From the NCBI RefSeq assembly GCF_003601985.1, contig NZ_QZXA01000007.1:310001-374000 (forward strand): DNA of 64,000 nucleotides, given 5' to 3'. A program made the translations under genes and the position numbers. The stretch comes from Mesorhizobium jarvisii (GTDB lineage Bacteria; Pseudomonadota; Alphaproteobacteria; Rhizobiales; Rhizobiaceae). Of this stretch, positions 6,591-15,339 are shown piece after piece (the stretch's first letter is position 1; each line of letters begins with the position of its first letter). Below the pieces are notes generated by a model. It had not been told where the DNA came from and made no database searches. It saw only the letters and a list, made by a program, of their open reading frames with translations.

Positions 6591-8813
6591 ATGATCCTGA
6601 CACTGGCGCTGCTTGCGGGTCTCGTTCTGGCCTGGCTGCTGATCGGCGTGGTGGAAAAATTCCGCCTCGGCCTGCGTTTCAGCCAGGCGATGCTCTACGT
6701 GCCTTTCAAGCTCGCCTACCGGATCAGCGACAACCGCATCAGGATCGCGCGCAAGGCGCAGGCTCCTGTCATCTACGTCATCTCGCACCAGTCGCGCTTC
6801 GAACCGGCGTTGATGCTGTCGCTGCTGCCGGATGACACGCTGCACATTCTGGACGAGGTCTCGGCGCGCTCGCCGTGGCTAGAACCCTGGCGTGAGGTTG
6901 GCCGCACGATCGCCTTCAATGCCGAACATCTTTTCGTCAGCCGCCGGCTGGTGCGTGTGCTGAAGGGCAAGGGCCGGCTCGCCGTCTATCTGCCGGATGC
7001 GGTCGAGCCTGACGTCAAGACGTTTCGGCTGTTTCGCGCCGTCACTCGCATTGCCATGCAGGCCGACGCCCGCATCGTGCCGATCTTTGTCGCCGGCGCA
7101 CGGAGCCTGCCGGTTTCCCTGACTCCGGCGGCCAAGGCCCCGCGGCACTGGTTTCCGCAGCTCGCGATGAGCGTGCTGGAGCCGATGACCATCGCCGAAC
7201 TGGTGGCGCGCAATCCGGACCAGGCCTCGAACACCAATGCGCTGTTCGACCGCGTCGCAGAGGCGCGGCTTTTCGGCAACGACCTCGACCGCGGCCTGTT
7301 CCTGGCCATGCGCGATGCCGCGGCCAGGGTCGGCGCCTCGCATCCGATCATCGAGGACGTCATCTCGGGCGCGCTGAGCTACCGCAAGATGTTCATCGGC
7401 GCCCGCGTGCTGGGCAGGCGCTTCGAGGCGGTGACGGCGCCAGGCGAGGCGGTGGGAATGATGCTGCCCAACGCCAATGGCGTCGTGCTGTCATTCGTCG
7501 GTCTTCTCTCGGCGGGCCGGGTGGCGGCGATGATCAACTACACCGCCGGGCCGGCGAGCGTCACCGCCGCCGTGCGCACGGCCGTCATCCGCACCGTCAT
7601 CTCCTCGCGCGCCTTCGTCGAGAAGGCCGATCTTGCCGATATCGTCGCCGCGGTCGAGAAGGGCGGCGCCAGGCTGCTGTGGCTGGAAGATGTTCGGGCC
7701 AGCGTCACCGCGCTGGACAAGCTTGCCGCCGCCTTGCTGTGGCGCTTGCCGCTGCAGAGGCAGGATGCGGCCAAGCCGGGCGTCATCCTGTTCACCTCGG
7801 GCTCGGAAGGTACGCCGAAGGCGGTTGTCCTGTCACAGAAGAACCTTCTCGCCAATGCCATGCAGGCCGAGGCGCGCATCACCATCTCGCCGGCCGATAT
7901 TCTGCTCAACGTGCTGCCGGTGTTCCATTCCTTCGGCCTGACGGGCGGCACCATCCTGCCGCTGGTCACCGGCGTAAAACTGTTCCTCTACCCCTCGCCG
8001 CTCCACTACAAGATCATCCCCGAGATCGCCCGCAAGGTGAAGCCGACGATCATGTTCGGCACCGACACCTTCCTCGCCAACTATGCGCGCACCGCCAAGG
8101 ATGGCGACTTCTCCAGCCTGCGCTTCGTCGTCGCCGGCGCCGAGGCGGTGAAGCCGGAAACCCGCCGCGTCTATCGCGAGCGCTTCCAGGCCGAGATCAT
8201 CGAAGGTTTCGGGCTGACCGAGGCGGCACCCGTGGTCGCGGTCAACACCGCCATCCACGGCCGCGATGGTACGGTCGGCCGGCTGTTGCCGGCCATGCGC
8301 ATGAAGCTGGAGCCGGTCGAGGGCATCTCGGATGCCGGCCAGTTGTGGCTCGACGGACCCAATCTGATGATGGGCTACATGACCTCGGACCGCCCCGGCG
8401 AGCTACAGCCGCTGAGCGGCTGGCATGACACCGGCGACATCGTCGCCGTCGACCGCGAAGGCTTCATCAGCATTCGCGGCCGCGCCAAGCGCTTCGCCAA
8501 GATCGCCGGCGAGATGGTGTCGCTGGGCGCGGTCGAGATGCTGGTGCAGTCGCTGTGGCCGGAAGAACGCCATGCGGCGGTGGCGGTGCCCGACAAGAGG
8601 CGCGGCGAGCGCATCGTGCTGGTCACCACCGCCGACGATGCCAATCCCGAAGAGCTGCGCCAGTTCGGCAAGAAAGCCGGGGCCGCCGAACTCATGGTGC
8701 CCAACGACATCGTCAAGGTGGAGGAAATCCCGGTGCTGGGCTCCGGCAAGACCGATTATGTCTCGACCAGAAAGCTGGCGATCGACAGGCTGGGGCGGGG
8801 CATTGCGGCCTGA
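6591..8813 (+). CDS. Aas-like acyltransferase / acyl-ACP synthetase fusion (AMP-binding)
   Basis: A 740-aa inner-membrane-associated protein. Residues 1-22 are a hydrophobic anchor, ~55-210 a PlsC/LPLAT-like domain, and ~220-735 an ANL-family adenylating domain with the P-loop FTSGSEGTPKAV near 401-412 and the later motifs GFGLTEAAPV and WHDTGDIV. The layout matches Aas, which re-acylates lysophospholipids using fatty acids activated on ACP. The acyltransferase motifs are altered: HQSRFE (H66-x4-E71) instead of HX4D, and LPDAV where FPEGR is expected. The ligase half looks intact. It converges with the pssA-psd operon, so the whole block handles membrane phospholipids. Confidence 0.8.
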   Translation: MILTLALLAGLVLAWLLIGVVEKFRLGLRFSQAMLYVPFKLAYRISDNRIRIARKAQAPVIYVISHQSRFEPALMLSLLPDDTLHILDEVSARSPWLEPWREVGRTIAFNAEHLFVSRRLVRVLKGKGRLAVYLPDAVEPDVKTFRLFRAVTRIAMQADARIVPIFVAGARSLPVSLTPAAKAPRHWFPQLAMSVLEPMTIAELVARNPDQASNTNALFDRVAEARLFGNDLDRGLFLAMRDAAARVGASHPIIEDVISGALSYRKMFIGARVLGRRFEAVTAPGEAVGMMLPNANGVVLSFVGLLSAGRVAAMINYTAGPASVTAAVRTAVIRTVISSRAFVEKADLADIVAAVEKGGARLLWLEDVRASVTALDKLAAALLWRLPLQRQDAAKPGVILFTSGSEGTPKAVVLSQKNLLANAMQAEARITISPADILLNVLPVFHSFGLTGGTILPLVTGVKLFLYPSPLHYKIIPEIARKVKPTIMFGTDTFLANYARTAKDGDFSSLRFVVAGAEAVKPETRRVYRERFQAEIIEGFGLTEAAPVVAVNTAIHGRDGTVGRLLPAMRMKLEPVEGISDAGQLWLDGPNLMMGYMTSDRPGELQPLSGWHDTGDIVAVDREGFISIRGRAKRFAKIAGEMVSLGAVEMLVQSLWPEERHAAVAVPDKRRGERIVLVTTADDANPEELRQFGKKAGAAELMVPNDIVKVEEIPVLGSGKTDYVSTRKLAIDRLGRGIAA

Positions 8814-8840
8814 GTCAGATCAAGGACTTCGGCGAACCTT

Positions 8841-9659
8841 CTAACCTATGTCCGAAGGCGGCACCTTCTCGCCTTCGAGCTTGGCGCGCTTGGAATAGGC
8901 GCGCACGGAAAACGGCAGGAAGATCAGATAACCCGCGACCGATGCGGTCAGCGTGTACCAGGGATAGGTCATCAGCAAGAGAATGTAGAGCACGACGGCC
9001 AGAATGACCGGCAGCACCCTGTCGCCCGGGATCTTGATGCTCTTGCCGGAATAGACCGGTAGCCGGCTGACCAGCAGGAAAGCGACCAGGACGGTGAAAC
9101 CGGTGGCGACGAAGGCGACCGGCCGGCTTGGCTCCAGCCCGAGCCTCAGGAAAAACAGATAGAGCGGGAGCATCACCAGCACCGCGCCCGCCGGCGCCGG
9201 CACGCCGACGAAATATTCCGACTGCCACAGCGGACGCTCGGCCTTCTCGTCGTCGAGCACGTTGAAGCGCGCGAGCCTGAGCCCGCAGGCGATGGCGAAC
9301 AGAAGGGCGGCGATCCACCCGGGCGAGCCGGCGCGGTCGAGCAGAAAGGCATAAAGCACCAAGGCCGGCGCGACTCCGAAATTGACGATGTCGGCGAGCG
9401 AATCCATCTGCGCGCCGAATTTGGAGGTCGCCTTCAGCATCCGCGCCAGGCGGCCGTCGATGCCATCGAGAAAGGCGGCCAGCAGCACCATCACAACCGC
9501 CGTCTCGAAGCGGTCCTCGAAGGCAAAACGGATGCCGGACAGGCCGGCGCAGATGGCCAGAACGGTGACCAGATTGGGCAGCACCATGCGCATCGGGATC
9601 TCGCGGATGCGCGGACCGCCGCTGGCATGGGCCTCGAACTTCTTGAACGGCGCGCCCAA
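8841..9659 (-). CDS. pssA: CDP-diacylglycerol-serine O-phosphatidyltransferase
   Basis: A 272-aa integral membrane enzyme that makes phosphatidylserine from CDP-diacylglycerol and serine. The CDP-alcohol phosphatidyltransferase signature is complete: D68-G-x2-A-R73, then G82, D86 and D90. Several hydrophobic helices follow. Its start lies three bases after the psd stop, so psd and pssA form one operon in which the two steps from CDP-diacylglycerol to phosphatidylethanolamine are co-expressed. The length and order match other rhizobia. Confidence 0.93.
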   Translation of the reverse strand: MGAPFKKFEAHASGGPRIREIPMRMVLPNLVTVLAICAGLSGIRFAFEDRFETAVVMVLLAAFLDGIDGRLARMLKATSKFGAQMDSLADIVNFGVAPALVLYAFLLDRAGSPGWIAALLFAIACGLRLARFNVLDDEKAERPLWQSEYFVGVPAPAGAVLVMLPLYLFFLRLGLEPSRPVAFVATGFTVLVAFLLVSRLPVYSGKSIKIPGDRVLPVILAVVLYILLLMTYPWYTLTASVAGYLIFLPFSVRAYSKRAKLEGEKVPPSDIG

Positions 9660-9662
9660 GGC

Positions 9663-10361
9663 TCAGGAAATCCTGACCAGCGGGGTGCCGGCGACGCCGC
9701 CGAATTCGGCGAGCACGGTTTCACCGCCGACGGCCGTCTGGCCAACGGCGACGCGTGGCGTCGCGGTCAAAGGCAGGAACACGTCGACACGCGAGCCGAA
9801 GCGGATCAGGCCGAAACGCTCGCCAGTGCCGATCGAGCCGCCGGCCTCGGCCCAGCAGACGATGCGGCGCGCCACCAGGCCGGCGATCTGGACGGCCGCC
9901 ACCGTGCCGTTGGGGCTTTCGATGACCAGGCCGTTGCGTTCGTTCTCGGTGCTGGCCTTGTCGAGTTCGGCGTTGAGGAATTTTCCCGGCCGATGCTCGA
10001 TCTTGGCGATGCGGCCGCGCACGGGCGAGCGGTTCACATGGCAGGAAAAGACGTTCATGAACACCGAGATGCGGGTCATCTCGACATTGCCGAGGCCAAG
10101 CTCGCGCGGCGGCACGGCCGGCCCTACAGCCGAGATAATGCCATCGGCGGGGCTCACGACCAAGCGGTCATCGACCGGCGTGACGCGTTCGGGATCGCGG
10201 AAGAAATAGACGCACCAGGCGGTCAGGATCAGGCCGATCCAGAACAGGACCGAGGAGAAATAGCCAAGGAAAAGTGTGCCCGCGCCAAAGGCCGCGATGA
10301 AGGGATAGCCCTCGCGATGGATCGGTACGAACGCGTTCTTGACCGTATCGACAAGGCTCAT
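9663..10361 (-). CDS. psd: phosphatidylserine decarboxylase (short, pyruvoyl type)
   Basis: A 232-aa proenzyme that decarboxylates phosphatidylserine to phosphatidylethanolamine at the inner membrane. The self-cleavage site is G189-S190 in RFGSRVDVF, where Ser190 becomes the pyruvoyl group; the conserved FRDPERVTP, SPADG and SCHVNRSPVRG segments precede it. N-terminal hydrophobic helices anchor it. It is the first gene of the psd-pssA operon. It belongs to the short Psd class of rhizobia rather than the longer E. coli type. Confidence 0.93.
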   Translation of the reverse strand: MSLVDTVKNAFVPIHREGYPFIAAFGAGTLFLGYFSSVLFWIGLILTAWCVYFFRDPERVTPVDDRLVVSPADGIISAVGPAVPPRELGLGNVEMTRISVFMNVFSCHVNRSPVRGRIAKIEHRPGKFLNAELDKASTENERNGLVIESPNGTVAAVQIAGLVARRIVCWAEAGGSIGTGERFGLIRFGSRVDVFLPLTATPRVAVGQTAVGGETVLAEFGGVAGTPLVRIS

Positions 10362-10691
10362 CGGGCTAGGCCGGGCTCCGTTTCAGGTCGGGCCTCAATA
10401 GCTGAAAGCCCCCTTCGCCGCAACGCAACAATCGGCGACGCCGCATTCGTTGCGGCTGGCGGGCGTGACGATGGGCTACAGTACCTGCAAAATACTGGCG
10501 GCGCGGTCAACACCCGCCGGCGCCGATACCGATGACAACGAACAAGCCACCGTGATGCGGTGCCAGCGCCCTATCGGCAACTTTTCCTAAACGAAATAAC
10601 AAAGCGGCTGTCGGAAAGAAGCCCCCTCGCCCGTCCTTGGTGAGACATCCAAGGCTTTCAGCCATGATGACGCGCAACAAGGAGTTCCGTA
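10362..10691. other. intergenic region between psd and the SMP-30 gene
   Basis: 330 bp with no convincing gene. It must hold the divergent promoters of psd (-) and the SMP-30 hydrolase (+). One small hairpin, CCTTGG/CCAAGG (10635-10640 with 10649-10654), lies about 40 bp before the SMP-30 start and could be an operator. Nothing else recognised. Confidence 0.5.
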
Positions 10692-11558
10692 ATGCGGATA
10701 CAATCGGTCACCCCGGCGCGTCTCGTTAGTGCTGGCCTCGCCTTCGGGGAATCGCCGCGCTGGCATGACGGACGCCTGTGGGTCTGCAACTGGGGCACCG
10801 GCGAGATCATGGCGATCGATGCCGACGGCAATCGCGAAATCATGCTCACTGTGCCGGCCGTCCTGCCCTATTCCATCGACTGGCTGCCGGATGGGCGGCT
10901 GCTGGTCGTCTCAGGCCGGGAAGGCTTGCTGCTGCGACAGGAGGTCGATGGCAGGCTCGTCACCCATGCCGATCTGCGCGGCCTGTCGAAAAGCCCGTGG
11001 AACGAGATCGTCGTCGATGGGCGCGGCAACATCTATGTCAATGGCGGCGGGCCGGCGCCGGCTGCCGGTGAGTATTTCGGCCCGGGCACCATCGTGCTGA
11101 TCATGCCGGACGGCGCGGTCCGGCAAGTGGCTGACAACATCGCCTTTGCCAACGGCATGGCGGTGACGCCGGACAACAAGACGCTGATCCTTGCCGAATC
11201 CCATGGCAACCGGCTGACCGCCTTCGATATCGCCGCCGACGGCAGCCTGTCCAACCGGCGCGTGTGGGCCGACCTCGACGGCTATCCCGACGGCATCTGC
11301 CTCGATGCCGAAGGCGCGGTCTGGTACGCGGATGTTCCCAACAAGCACTGCGTACGGGTGCGTGAAGGCGGCGAGGTGCTGCAGACCGTCACCGTCGATC
11401 GCGGCTGCTTTGCCTGCATGCTGGGCGGCGCGGACAGGAGGACGCTGTTCATCGTCGCCGCCGAGTGGCGCGGCTTCGAGCACATGGTCAGCGACGCCCG
11501 CACCGGCCAGGTGCTGAGCTTGGAGGCGCCGGCACCTGGCGTGGGCTGGCCGGGCTAG
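10692..11558 (+). CDS. SMP-30/gluconolactonase/LRE family protein
   Basis: A 288-aa six-bladed beta-propeller lactonase. The metal-binding pattern is visible: E20 in LAFGESPRWHDGRLWVCNW, an Asn in the NEIVVDGRGNIYVN segment, another in FANGMAVTPD, and Asp in YPDGICLDAEGAVWYAD. Members hydrolyse sugar lactones or related esters in the cytoplasm using a divalent metal. A good ribosome site (AAGGAG) precedes the ATG. The stop overlaps by four bases with the converging monooxygenase gene. Substrate cannot be told from sequence. Confidence 0.88.
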   Translation: MRIQSVTPARLVSAGLAFGESPRWHDGRLWVCNWGTGEIMAIDADGNREIMLTVPAVLPYSIDWLPDGRLLVVSGREGLLLRQEVDGRLVTHADLRGLSKSPWNEIVVDGRGNIYVNGGGPAPAAGEYFGPGTIVLIMPDGAVRQVADNIAFANGMAVTPDNKTLILAESHGNRLTAFDIAADGSLSNRRVWADLDGYPDGICLDAEGAVWYADVPNKHCVRVREGGEVLQTVTVDRGCFACMLGGADRRTLFIVAAEWRGFEHMVSDARTGQVLSLEAPAPGVGWPG

Positions 11559-11902
11559 AGCCCGGGAATCCGCTGATAGGTGGCGATGTCGGCCCGCACG
11601 CCGAGGCGCGCGATCGTCTCCTGCGGACTGAAGGCGATGCGCTCATGCGCGGCCTTGACGATCGGAACGACCTTGTCGACGGCCGCCTGGCTTTCCCATT
11701 CGACGATCGTCACCAGGTTGAATTCGCCTGGCCCCGAAAATTGCTCGAGCAGGAAATCCTGCACGAACCCCTGCTGCTGGCGCAGCAATTCATGCGTCGT
11801 CTTGACCTTGACGAGGATCTCCTTGCGGGCGGCGGCCGGGACGACGAACTTGTCCACCCTGAACACGCTGCCGCCGTTAACGTTCTGATTTATGCCGTTC
11901 AT
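11555..11902 (-). CDS. antibiotic biosynthesis monooxygenase (ABM) family protein
   Basis: A 115-aa single ABM-domain protein (dimeric ferredoxin-like alpha-beta barrel), with the typical VKVKTTHELLRQQQGFVQDFLLEQ and NLVTIVEWESQAAVDKVV segments. Such small proteins include quinol monooxygenases and stress-related oxygenases that need no cofactor. Upstream is a perfect 16-bp palindrome next to a TTGACC -35 box, arranged like a SoxR-activated promoter, so induction by redox-active compounds is likely. No soxR gene is present in the window. Confidence 0.82.
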   Translation of the reverse strand: MNGINQNVNGGSVFRVDKFVVPAAARKEILVKVKTTHELLRQQQGFVQDFLLEQFSGPGEFNLVTIVEWESQAAVDKVVPIVKAAHERIAFSPQETIARLGVRADIATYQRIPGL

Positions 11903-11949
11903 TTCGATTGTTCCGTTCCTGGATAATGGCGTTTTCGGGCTCCACGAAA

Positions 11950-11980
11950 GGCGTACAATCTCAACTTAAGTTGAGGTCAA
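11950..11980 (-). promoter_or_regulatory. SoxR-like (MerR family) promoter/operator
   Basis: On the minus strand TTGACC (-35, 11975-11980) abuts the perfect palindrome CTCAACTTAAGTTGAG (11960-11975), the layout of the E. coli soxS promoter, where a SoxR palindrome fills an overlong 19-bp spacer. The -10 is weak (TACGCC at 19-bp or TGTACG at 17-bp spacing). It points toward the ABM gene. Confidence 0.6.
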
Positions 11981-11989
11981 GCGAAAAAA

Positions 11990-13873
11990 TCAATTGACCT
12001 CCGACGTCCGCCGGCGAACGACAACACCGAGCTCGTCGCCCTCGCGGGCAAGGCGCAGGCGCTCCTCGGCTTCGGTCGCCTCGCGCTGGCGGTCCCACAT
12101 CGAGGCATAGAGGCCATGCTTGCGCATCAGCTCGACATGGGTGCCGCGTTCGGCGATCTGGCCGTCCTTGAGCACGATGATCTCATCGGCGGAAATCACC
12201 GTCGACAGGCGGTGGGCAATGACAATGGTGGTGCGGCCCTTGCTGACAAGATCGAGCGCGGCCTGGATCTCCTGCTCGGTGTGGCTGTCCAACGCCGAAG
12301 TCGCTTCGTCGAGCATCAGGATCGGCGGCGCCTTCAGGATGGTGCGGGCGATCGCCACGCGCTGCTTTTCGCCGCCGGAAAGCTTCAGCCCGCGTTCGCC
12401 GACCATCGATTTGTAGCCGTCTGGCAGCTTTTCGATGAACGGCCCGATCTGGGCGAGTTCGGCGGCCTTGCGCACTTCCTCCTCGCTCGCGCCGACGCGG
12501 CCGTAGCGGATGTTGTAGGCGATGGTGTCGTTGAACAGCACCGTGTCCTGCGGCACCATGCCGAGCACCGCGCGCAGGCTGTCCTGGGTGACATCCCGGA
12601 TGTCCTGGCCGTCGATCAGCACCTGGCCGGCCTGCACGTCGTAGAAACGGAACAGCAGTCGCGAGATGGTCGACTTGCCGGCGCCCGAAGGCCCGACAAT
12701 GGCGACCGTCTTGCCGGCCGGCACCTCGAAGGAAACACCCTTCAGGATCTTGCGGTTCGGATCATAGGAAAAATGCACGTCGCGGAACTCGACCTTGCCC
12801 GCGCCGACGGTGAGCGGCTTGGCGTCCGGCTTGTCGACGATCTCCTGCGGCACGTCGAGCAGGTCGAACATGTGCTCGATATCGGTAAGGCCCTGGCGAA
12901 TTTCACGGTAGATGAAGCCGATGAAGTTGAGCGGCACGGAAAGCTGCACCAGCATGGCGTTGATGAAGACGAAATCGCCGACGGTTTGCGTATGGGCCTG
13001 CACCTCCAGCGCCGACATGCACATGACGACGACCGTGCCGAGGCCGAAGATGACGCCCTGGCCAAAATTCAGCCAGCCGAGCGAGGTCCAGGTCTTGGTG
13101 GCGGCGACCTCGTAGCGCGCCATCGAACGGTCGAAGCGGTCGGCTTCCATGCGCTCATTGGTGAAGTACTTGACCGTCTCGAAATTGAGCAGAGAGTCGA
13201 TCGCCTTGGTGTTGGCGTCGGTGTCGCTGTCATTCATGTCGCGGCGAATCGAGATGCGCCAGTCGCTGGCCTTGACCGTGAACCAGACGTAGAGCCAGAC
13301 GGTGATTGCCACGACGGCCACATATTTCCAGCCATAGGTGAAACCGAATATGCCTGCGGTCAGCGCGAATTCGAGGATGGTCGGCGCGGTGTTGAGCATG
13401 ATGAAGCGCACGATCGTCTCGATGCCCTTGGTGCCGCGCTCGATGATGCGCGACAGACCGCCGGTGCGGCGCTCCAGATGGAAGCGAAGCGACAGCTGGT
13501 GCATGTGAACGAAGGTGCGGAACGCAAGCTGGCGCACCGCATGCTGGCCGACGCGGGCAAACAGCGCGTCGCGCAACTGGTTGAAGCCAAGCTGAACCAG
13601 CCTCAGCACATTGTAGGCGACGACCAGCATCACCGGGGCAAGCATGAAAGATGGCAGCGGCGGCGGCGTCTTGAAGCCGCCCGCCAGCGCATCGGTTGCC
13701 CATTTAAAGAAATAGGGACCGGCGACCAGCGTTAGCTTGGCGACGACCAGCAGCAGCGTCGCCCAAGTCACGCGCGCCCTGAGATCGGCGCGCTCGGCTG
13801 GCCACATATAGGGCCACAAATTGCGCAATGTCGTCAGCGTTGAGGTGTCGGCGGAGACGGTTTTTTCGACCAC
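11990..13873 (-). CDS. Atm1/ABCB-type ABC exporter (fused permease and ATPase)
   Basis: A 627-aa half-transporter that would work as a homodimer in the inner membrane. Six transmembrane helices occupy ~30-340; the nucleotide-binding domain has Walker A GPSGAGKST (394-402), signature LSGGEKQR (from 498) and Walker B LMLDEATSALD. The permease has the NFETVKYFTNE motif typical of the mitochondrial Atm1/HMT1 group, which export glutathione-linked metals or Fe-S precursors. It lies 25 bp after an ArsR regulator with cysteine clusters, so metal- or thiol-regulated efflux is likely. The exact substrate is inferred. Confidence 0.9.
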   Translation of the reverse strand: MVEKTVSADTSTLTTLRNLWPYMWPAERADLRARVTWATLLLVVAKLTLVAGPYFFKWATDALAGGFKTPPPLPSFMLAPVMLVVAYNVLRLVQLGFNQLRDALFARVGQHAVRQLAFRTFVHMHQLSLRFHLERRTGGLSRIIERGTKGIETIVRFIMLNTAPTILEFALTAGIFGFTYGWKYVAVVAITVWLYVWFTVKASDWRISIRRDMNDSDTDANTKAIDSLLNFETVKYFTNERMEADRFDRSMARYEVAATKTWTSLGWLNFGQGVIFGLGTVVVMCMSALEVQAHTQTVGDFVFINAMLVQLSVPLNFIGFIYREIRQGLTDIEHMFDLLDVPQEIVDKPDAKPLTVGAGKVEFRDVHFSYDPNRKILKGVSFEVPAGKTVAIVGPSGAGKSTISRLLFRFYDVQAGQVLIDGQDIRDVTQDSLRAVLGMVPQDTVLFNDTIAYNIRYGRVGASEEEVRKAAELAQIGPFIEKLPDGYKSMVGERGLKLSGGEKQRVAIARTILKAPPILMLDEATSALDSHTEQEIQAALDLVSKGRTTIVIAHRLSTVISADEIIVLKDGQIAERGTHVELMRKHGLYASMWDRQREATEAEERLRLAREGDELGVVVRRRTSEVN

Positions 13874-13898
13874 TTTTCTTGCCTTTTGGGTGAGAGGG

Positions 13899-14246
13899 TC
13901 AGCGGCCGGAGCAGCAGGAATTGACGAGGGCGTTCAACGATGCCGATACATCGGCAAGGGCTGCGCGATCAACGGCATAGCGCGAGCGCTGACGGTCGGA
14001 CTCGAAGCGGACCAGACCGGCCTCGACCAGAATTTTCAGATGCTGGGACACGGTGGACTGCGCCAGATCGAAACGGTCGACGACCTCGCGGCAGCAGCAG
14101 GAATTGCTGGCCGAGAGATGTTTCAGTATCTCGATCCGGGCCGGATGCGACAACGCCGAAAATCGCGCCGCGACGGCGTGGCTATCCGAGCCGCGGTTGG
14201 GTAGAGCGCCGGCAGCGCGGTCTGTTTCAAGGGCGGATTCGGTCAT
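13899..14246 (-). CDS. ArsR family winged-helix regulator with cysteine clusters
   Basis: A 115-aa ArsR/SmtB-type repressor. The winged helix spans ~25-95 (ALSHPARIEILKHLS, then the recognition helix QSTVSQHLKILVEAGLV). Cys50-Cys51-Cys52 sit at the start of helix alpha-3, and Cys111-Cys112 near the C-terminus; such clusters bind thiophilic metals or metalloids, or sense redox state, in this family. It is the first gene of an operon with the Atm1-type exporter. An inverted repeat covering its own start codon suggests autorepression. The inducer cannot be named. Confidence 0.88.
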   Translation of the reverse strand: MTESALETDRAAGALPNRGSDSHAVAARFSALSHPARIEILKHLSASNSCCCREVVDRFDLAQSTVSQHLKILVEAGLVRFESDRQRSRYAVDRAALADVSASLNALVNSCCSGR

Positions 14247-14268
14247 CGTTCATCGGCGATAAACGATG
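14244..14268. promoter_or_regulatory. candidate ArsR operator
   Basis: CATCGTT (14244-14250) and AACGATG (14262-14268) form an inverted repeat with further ATCG-type symmetry inside. It overlaps the start codon of the ArsR gene, a position suited to autorepression. Confidence 0.5.
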
Positions 14269-14313
14269 GACGGCACCGCCGCAAGCTACTCTTCCGGGCA
14301 GATCGGACGGCAG

Positions 14314-15246
14314 CTAATGCTCCGGGAGGGATTTCTCGATCCCTGGAATAGCGGCAATCTGTTCAACCAGAAACTCAACCAGCAAGCGGACCCTTGCGAC
14401 GCCTGCGCGCTCCGGGACGATCAACATGTTCAACGGAACGGACGGCAGCGAATAATCCGCCAGTATCGTCTCGAGCAAGCCCGCAGCCAGAAGATCGTCC
14501 ACAAGCCATCGATGCGCCGGCGCGATCCCCCGAGCGGCGATCATGGCCTGCCGCGCGGCAAGTCCATGATCGATCCGCAGCCGCCCGGCGAAAGGCACCG
14601 TGTGGCGTTCGCCGCCGGCGCCTTGCAAAACAAGCGTTTCGCTGCCCGCCACGTTCGACATCCGGATGCCCTCATGGCGGGACAGATCCGAAGGGACGGT
14701 CGGTCTTCCCCGCGCCGCCAGATAGTCAGGAGAGGCCACGAGCAGACGCCGCGACTGGCCGAGGGTCCTCAGCTTCAACGAACTGTCCGTGAGCGGCCCC
14801 AGCCGAAGTGCGATATCGACACCCTCGCGGACGAGGTCCACCCGTTCATCGGTGAGGCTGAGGTCCACTCCAATGTCGGGATGACGGTCCTGAAAAGCGA
14901 AGATCAGGCGGCTGACGTGCAAGACACCGAAAGCCGCCGTACAGCTTATCCGGATCGTGCCGGCGGGCGCGCCGCGCGTGCCCCGGGCCTCATCGCTGGC
15001 CTGTTCGACGAGGCGCAGGATCTGAACGCTATTGGCATAATAGCGGCTGCCTTCGGCGGTCATCGTGACCCGCCGGGTCGTTCGGCTGAGCAAAGGCACG
15101 CCGACCGCTTCTTCGAGCTCCCGAACGTGCCGCGTGATCGTTGACTGCCCGACACCAAGCTCCCGCGCGACGGCCGACAGGCTGCCACGCTCGGCGACGC
15201 GAACGAAGCTGCGCATGCGCTCGAATGTAATGTCTGATTTATCCAT
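14314..15246 (-). CDS. LysR family transcriptional regulator
   Basis: A 310-aa LysR-type regulator of the CrgA/DsdC-like group, with the helix-turn-helix near GSLSAVARELGVGQSTITRHVRELEE and a C-terminal effector domain. I chose ATG 15246 (MDKSDITFERMRSF); a TTG four codons upstream is also possible and neither has a strong ribosome site. It is divergent from an NAD(P)H:quinone oxidoreductase gene 93 bp away, and a 17-bp palindrome with a T-N11-A core lies between them, so that gene is the probable target. Confidence 0.9.
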   Translation of the reverse strand: MDKSDITFERMRSFVRVAERGSLSAVARELGVGQSTITRHVRELEEAVGVPLLSRTTRRVTMTAEGSRYYANSVQILRLVEQASDEARGTRGAPAGTIRISCTAAFGVLHVSRLIFAFQDRHPDIGVDLSLTDERVDLVREGVDIALRLGPLTDSSLKLRTLGQSRRLLVASPDYLAARGRPTVPSDLSRHEGIRMSNVAGSETLVLQGAGGERHTVPFAGRLRIDHGLAARQAMIAARGIAPAHRWLVDDLLAAGLLETILADYSLPSVPLNMLIVPERAGVARVRLLVEFLVEQIAAIPGIEKSLPEH

Positions 15247-15261
15247 TATTCGGCACAATGT

Positions 15262-15278
15262 TATGCATTACCTGCATA
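15262..15278. promoter_or_regulatory. candidate LysR operator
   Basis: TATGCA-TTACC-TGCATA is an inverted repeat with a T-N11-A core (TGCATTACCTGCA), 16 bp upstream of the LysR start and between it and the quinone oxidoreductase gene. Confidence 0.6.
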
Positions 15279-15339
15279 TAGTGGATCATATCACCGTTGG
15301 CTACGTTTGCGTCAGTTTCCTCAATACCGGATCTGACCC

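Noticed and set aside
9382..10535. Long plus-strand frames over pssA and psd
   Set aside because: Both are antisense to well-identified genes with complete active-site motifs.
12116..13735. 539-aa open frame on the plus strand
   Set aside because: It is the mirror of the Atm1-type exporter; no domain pattern.
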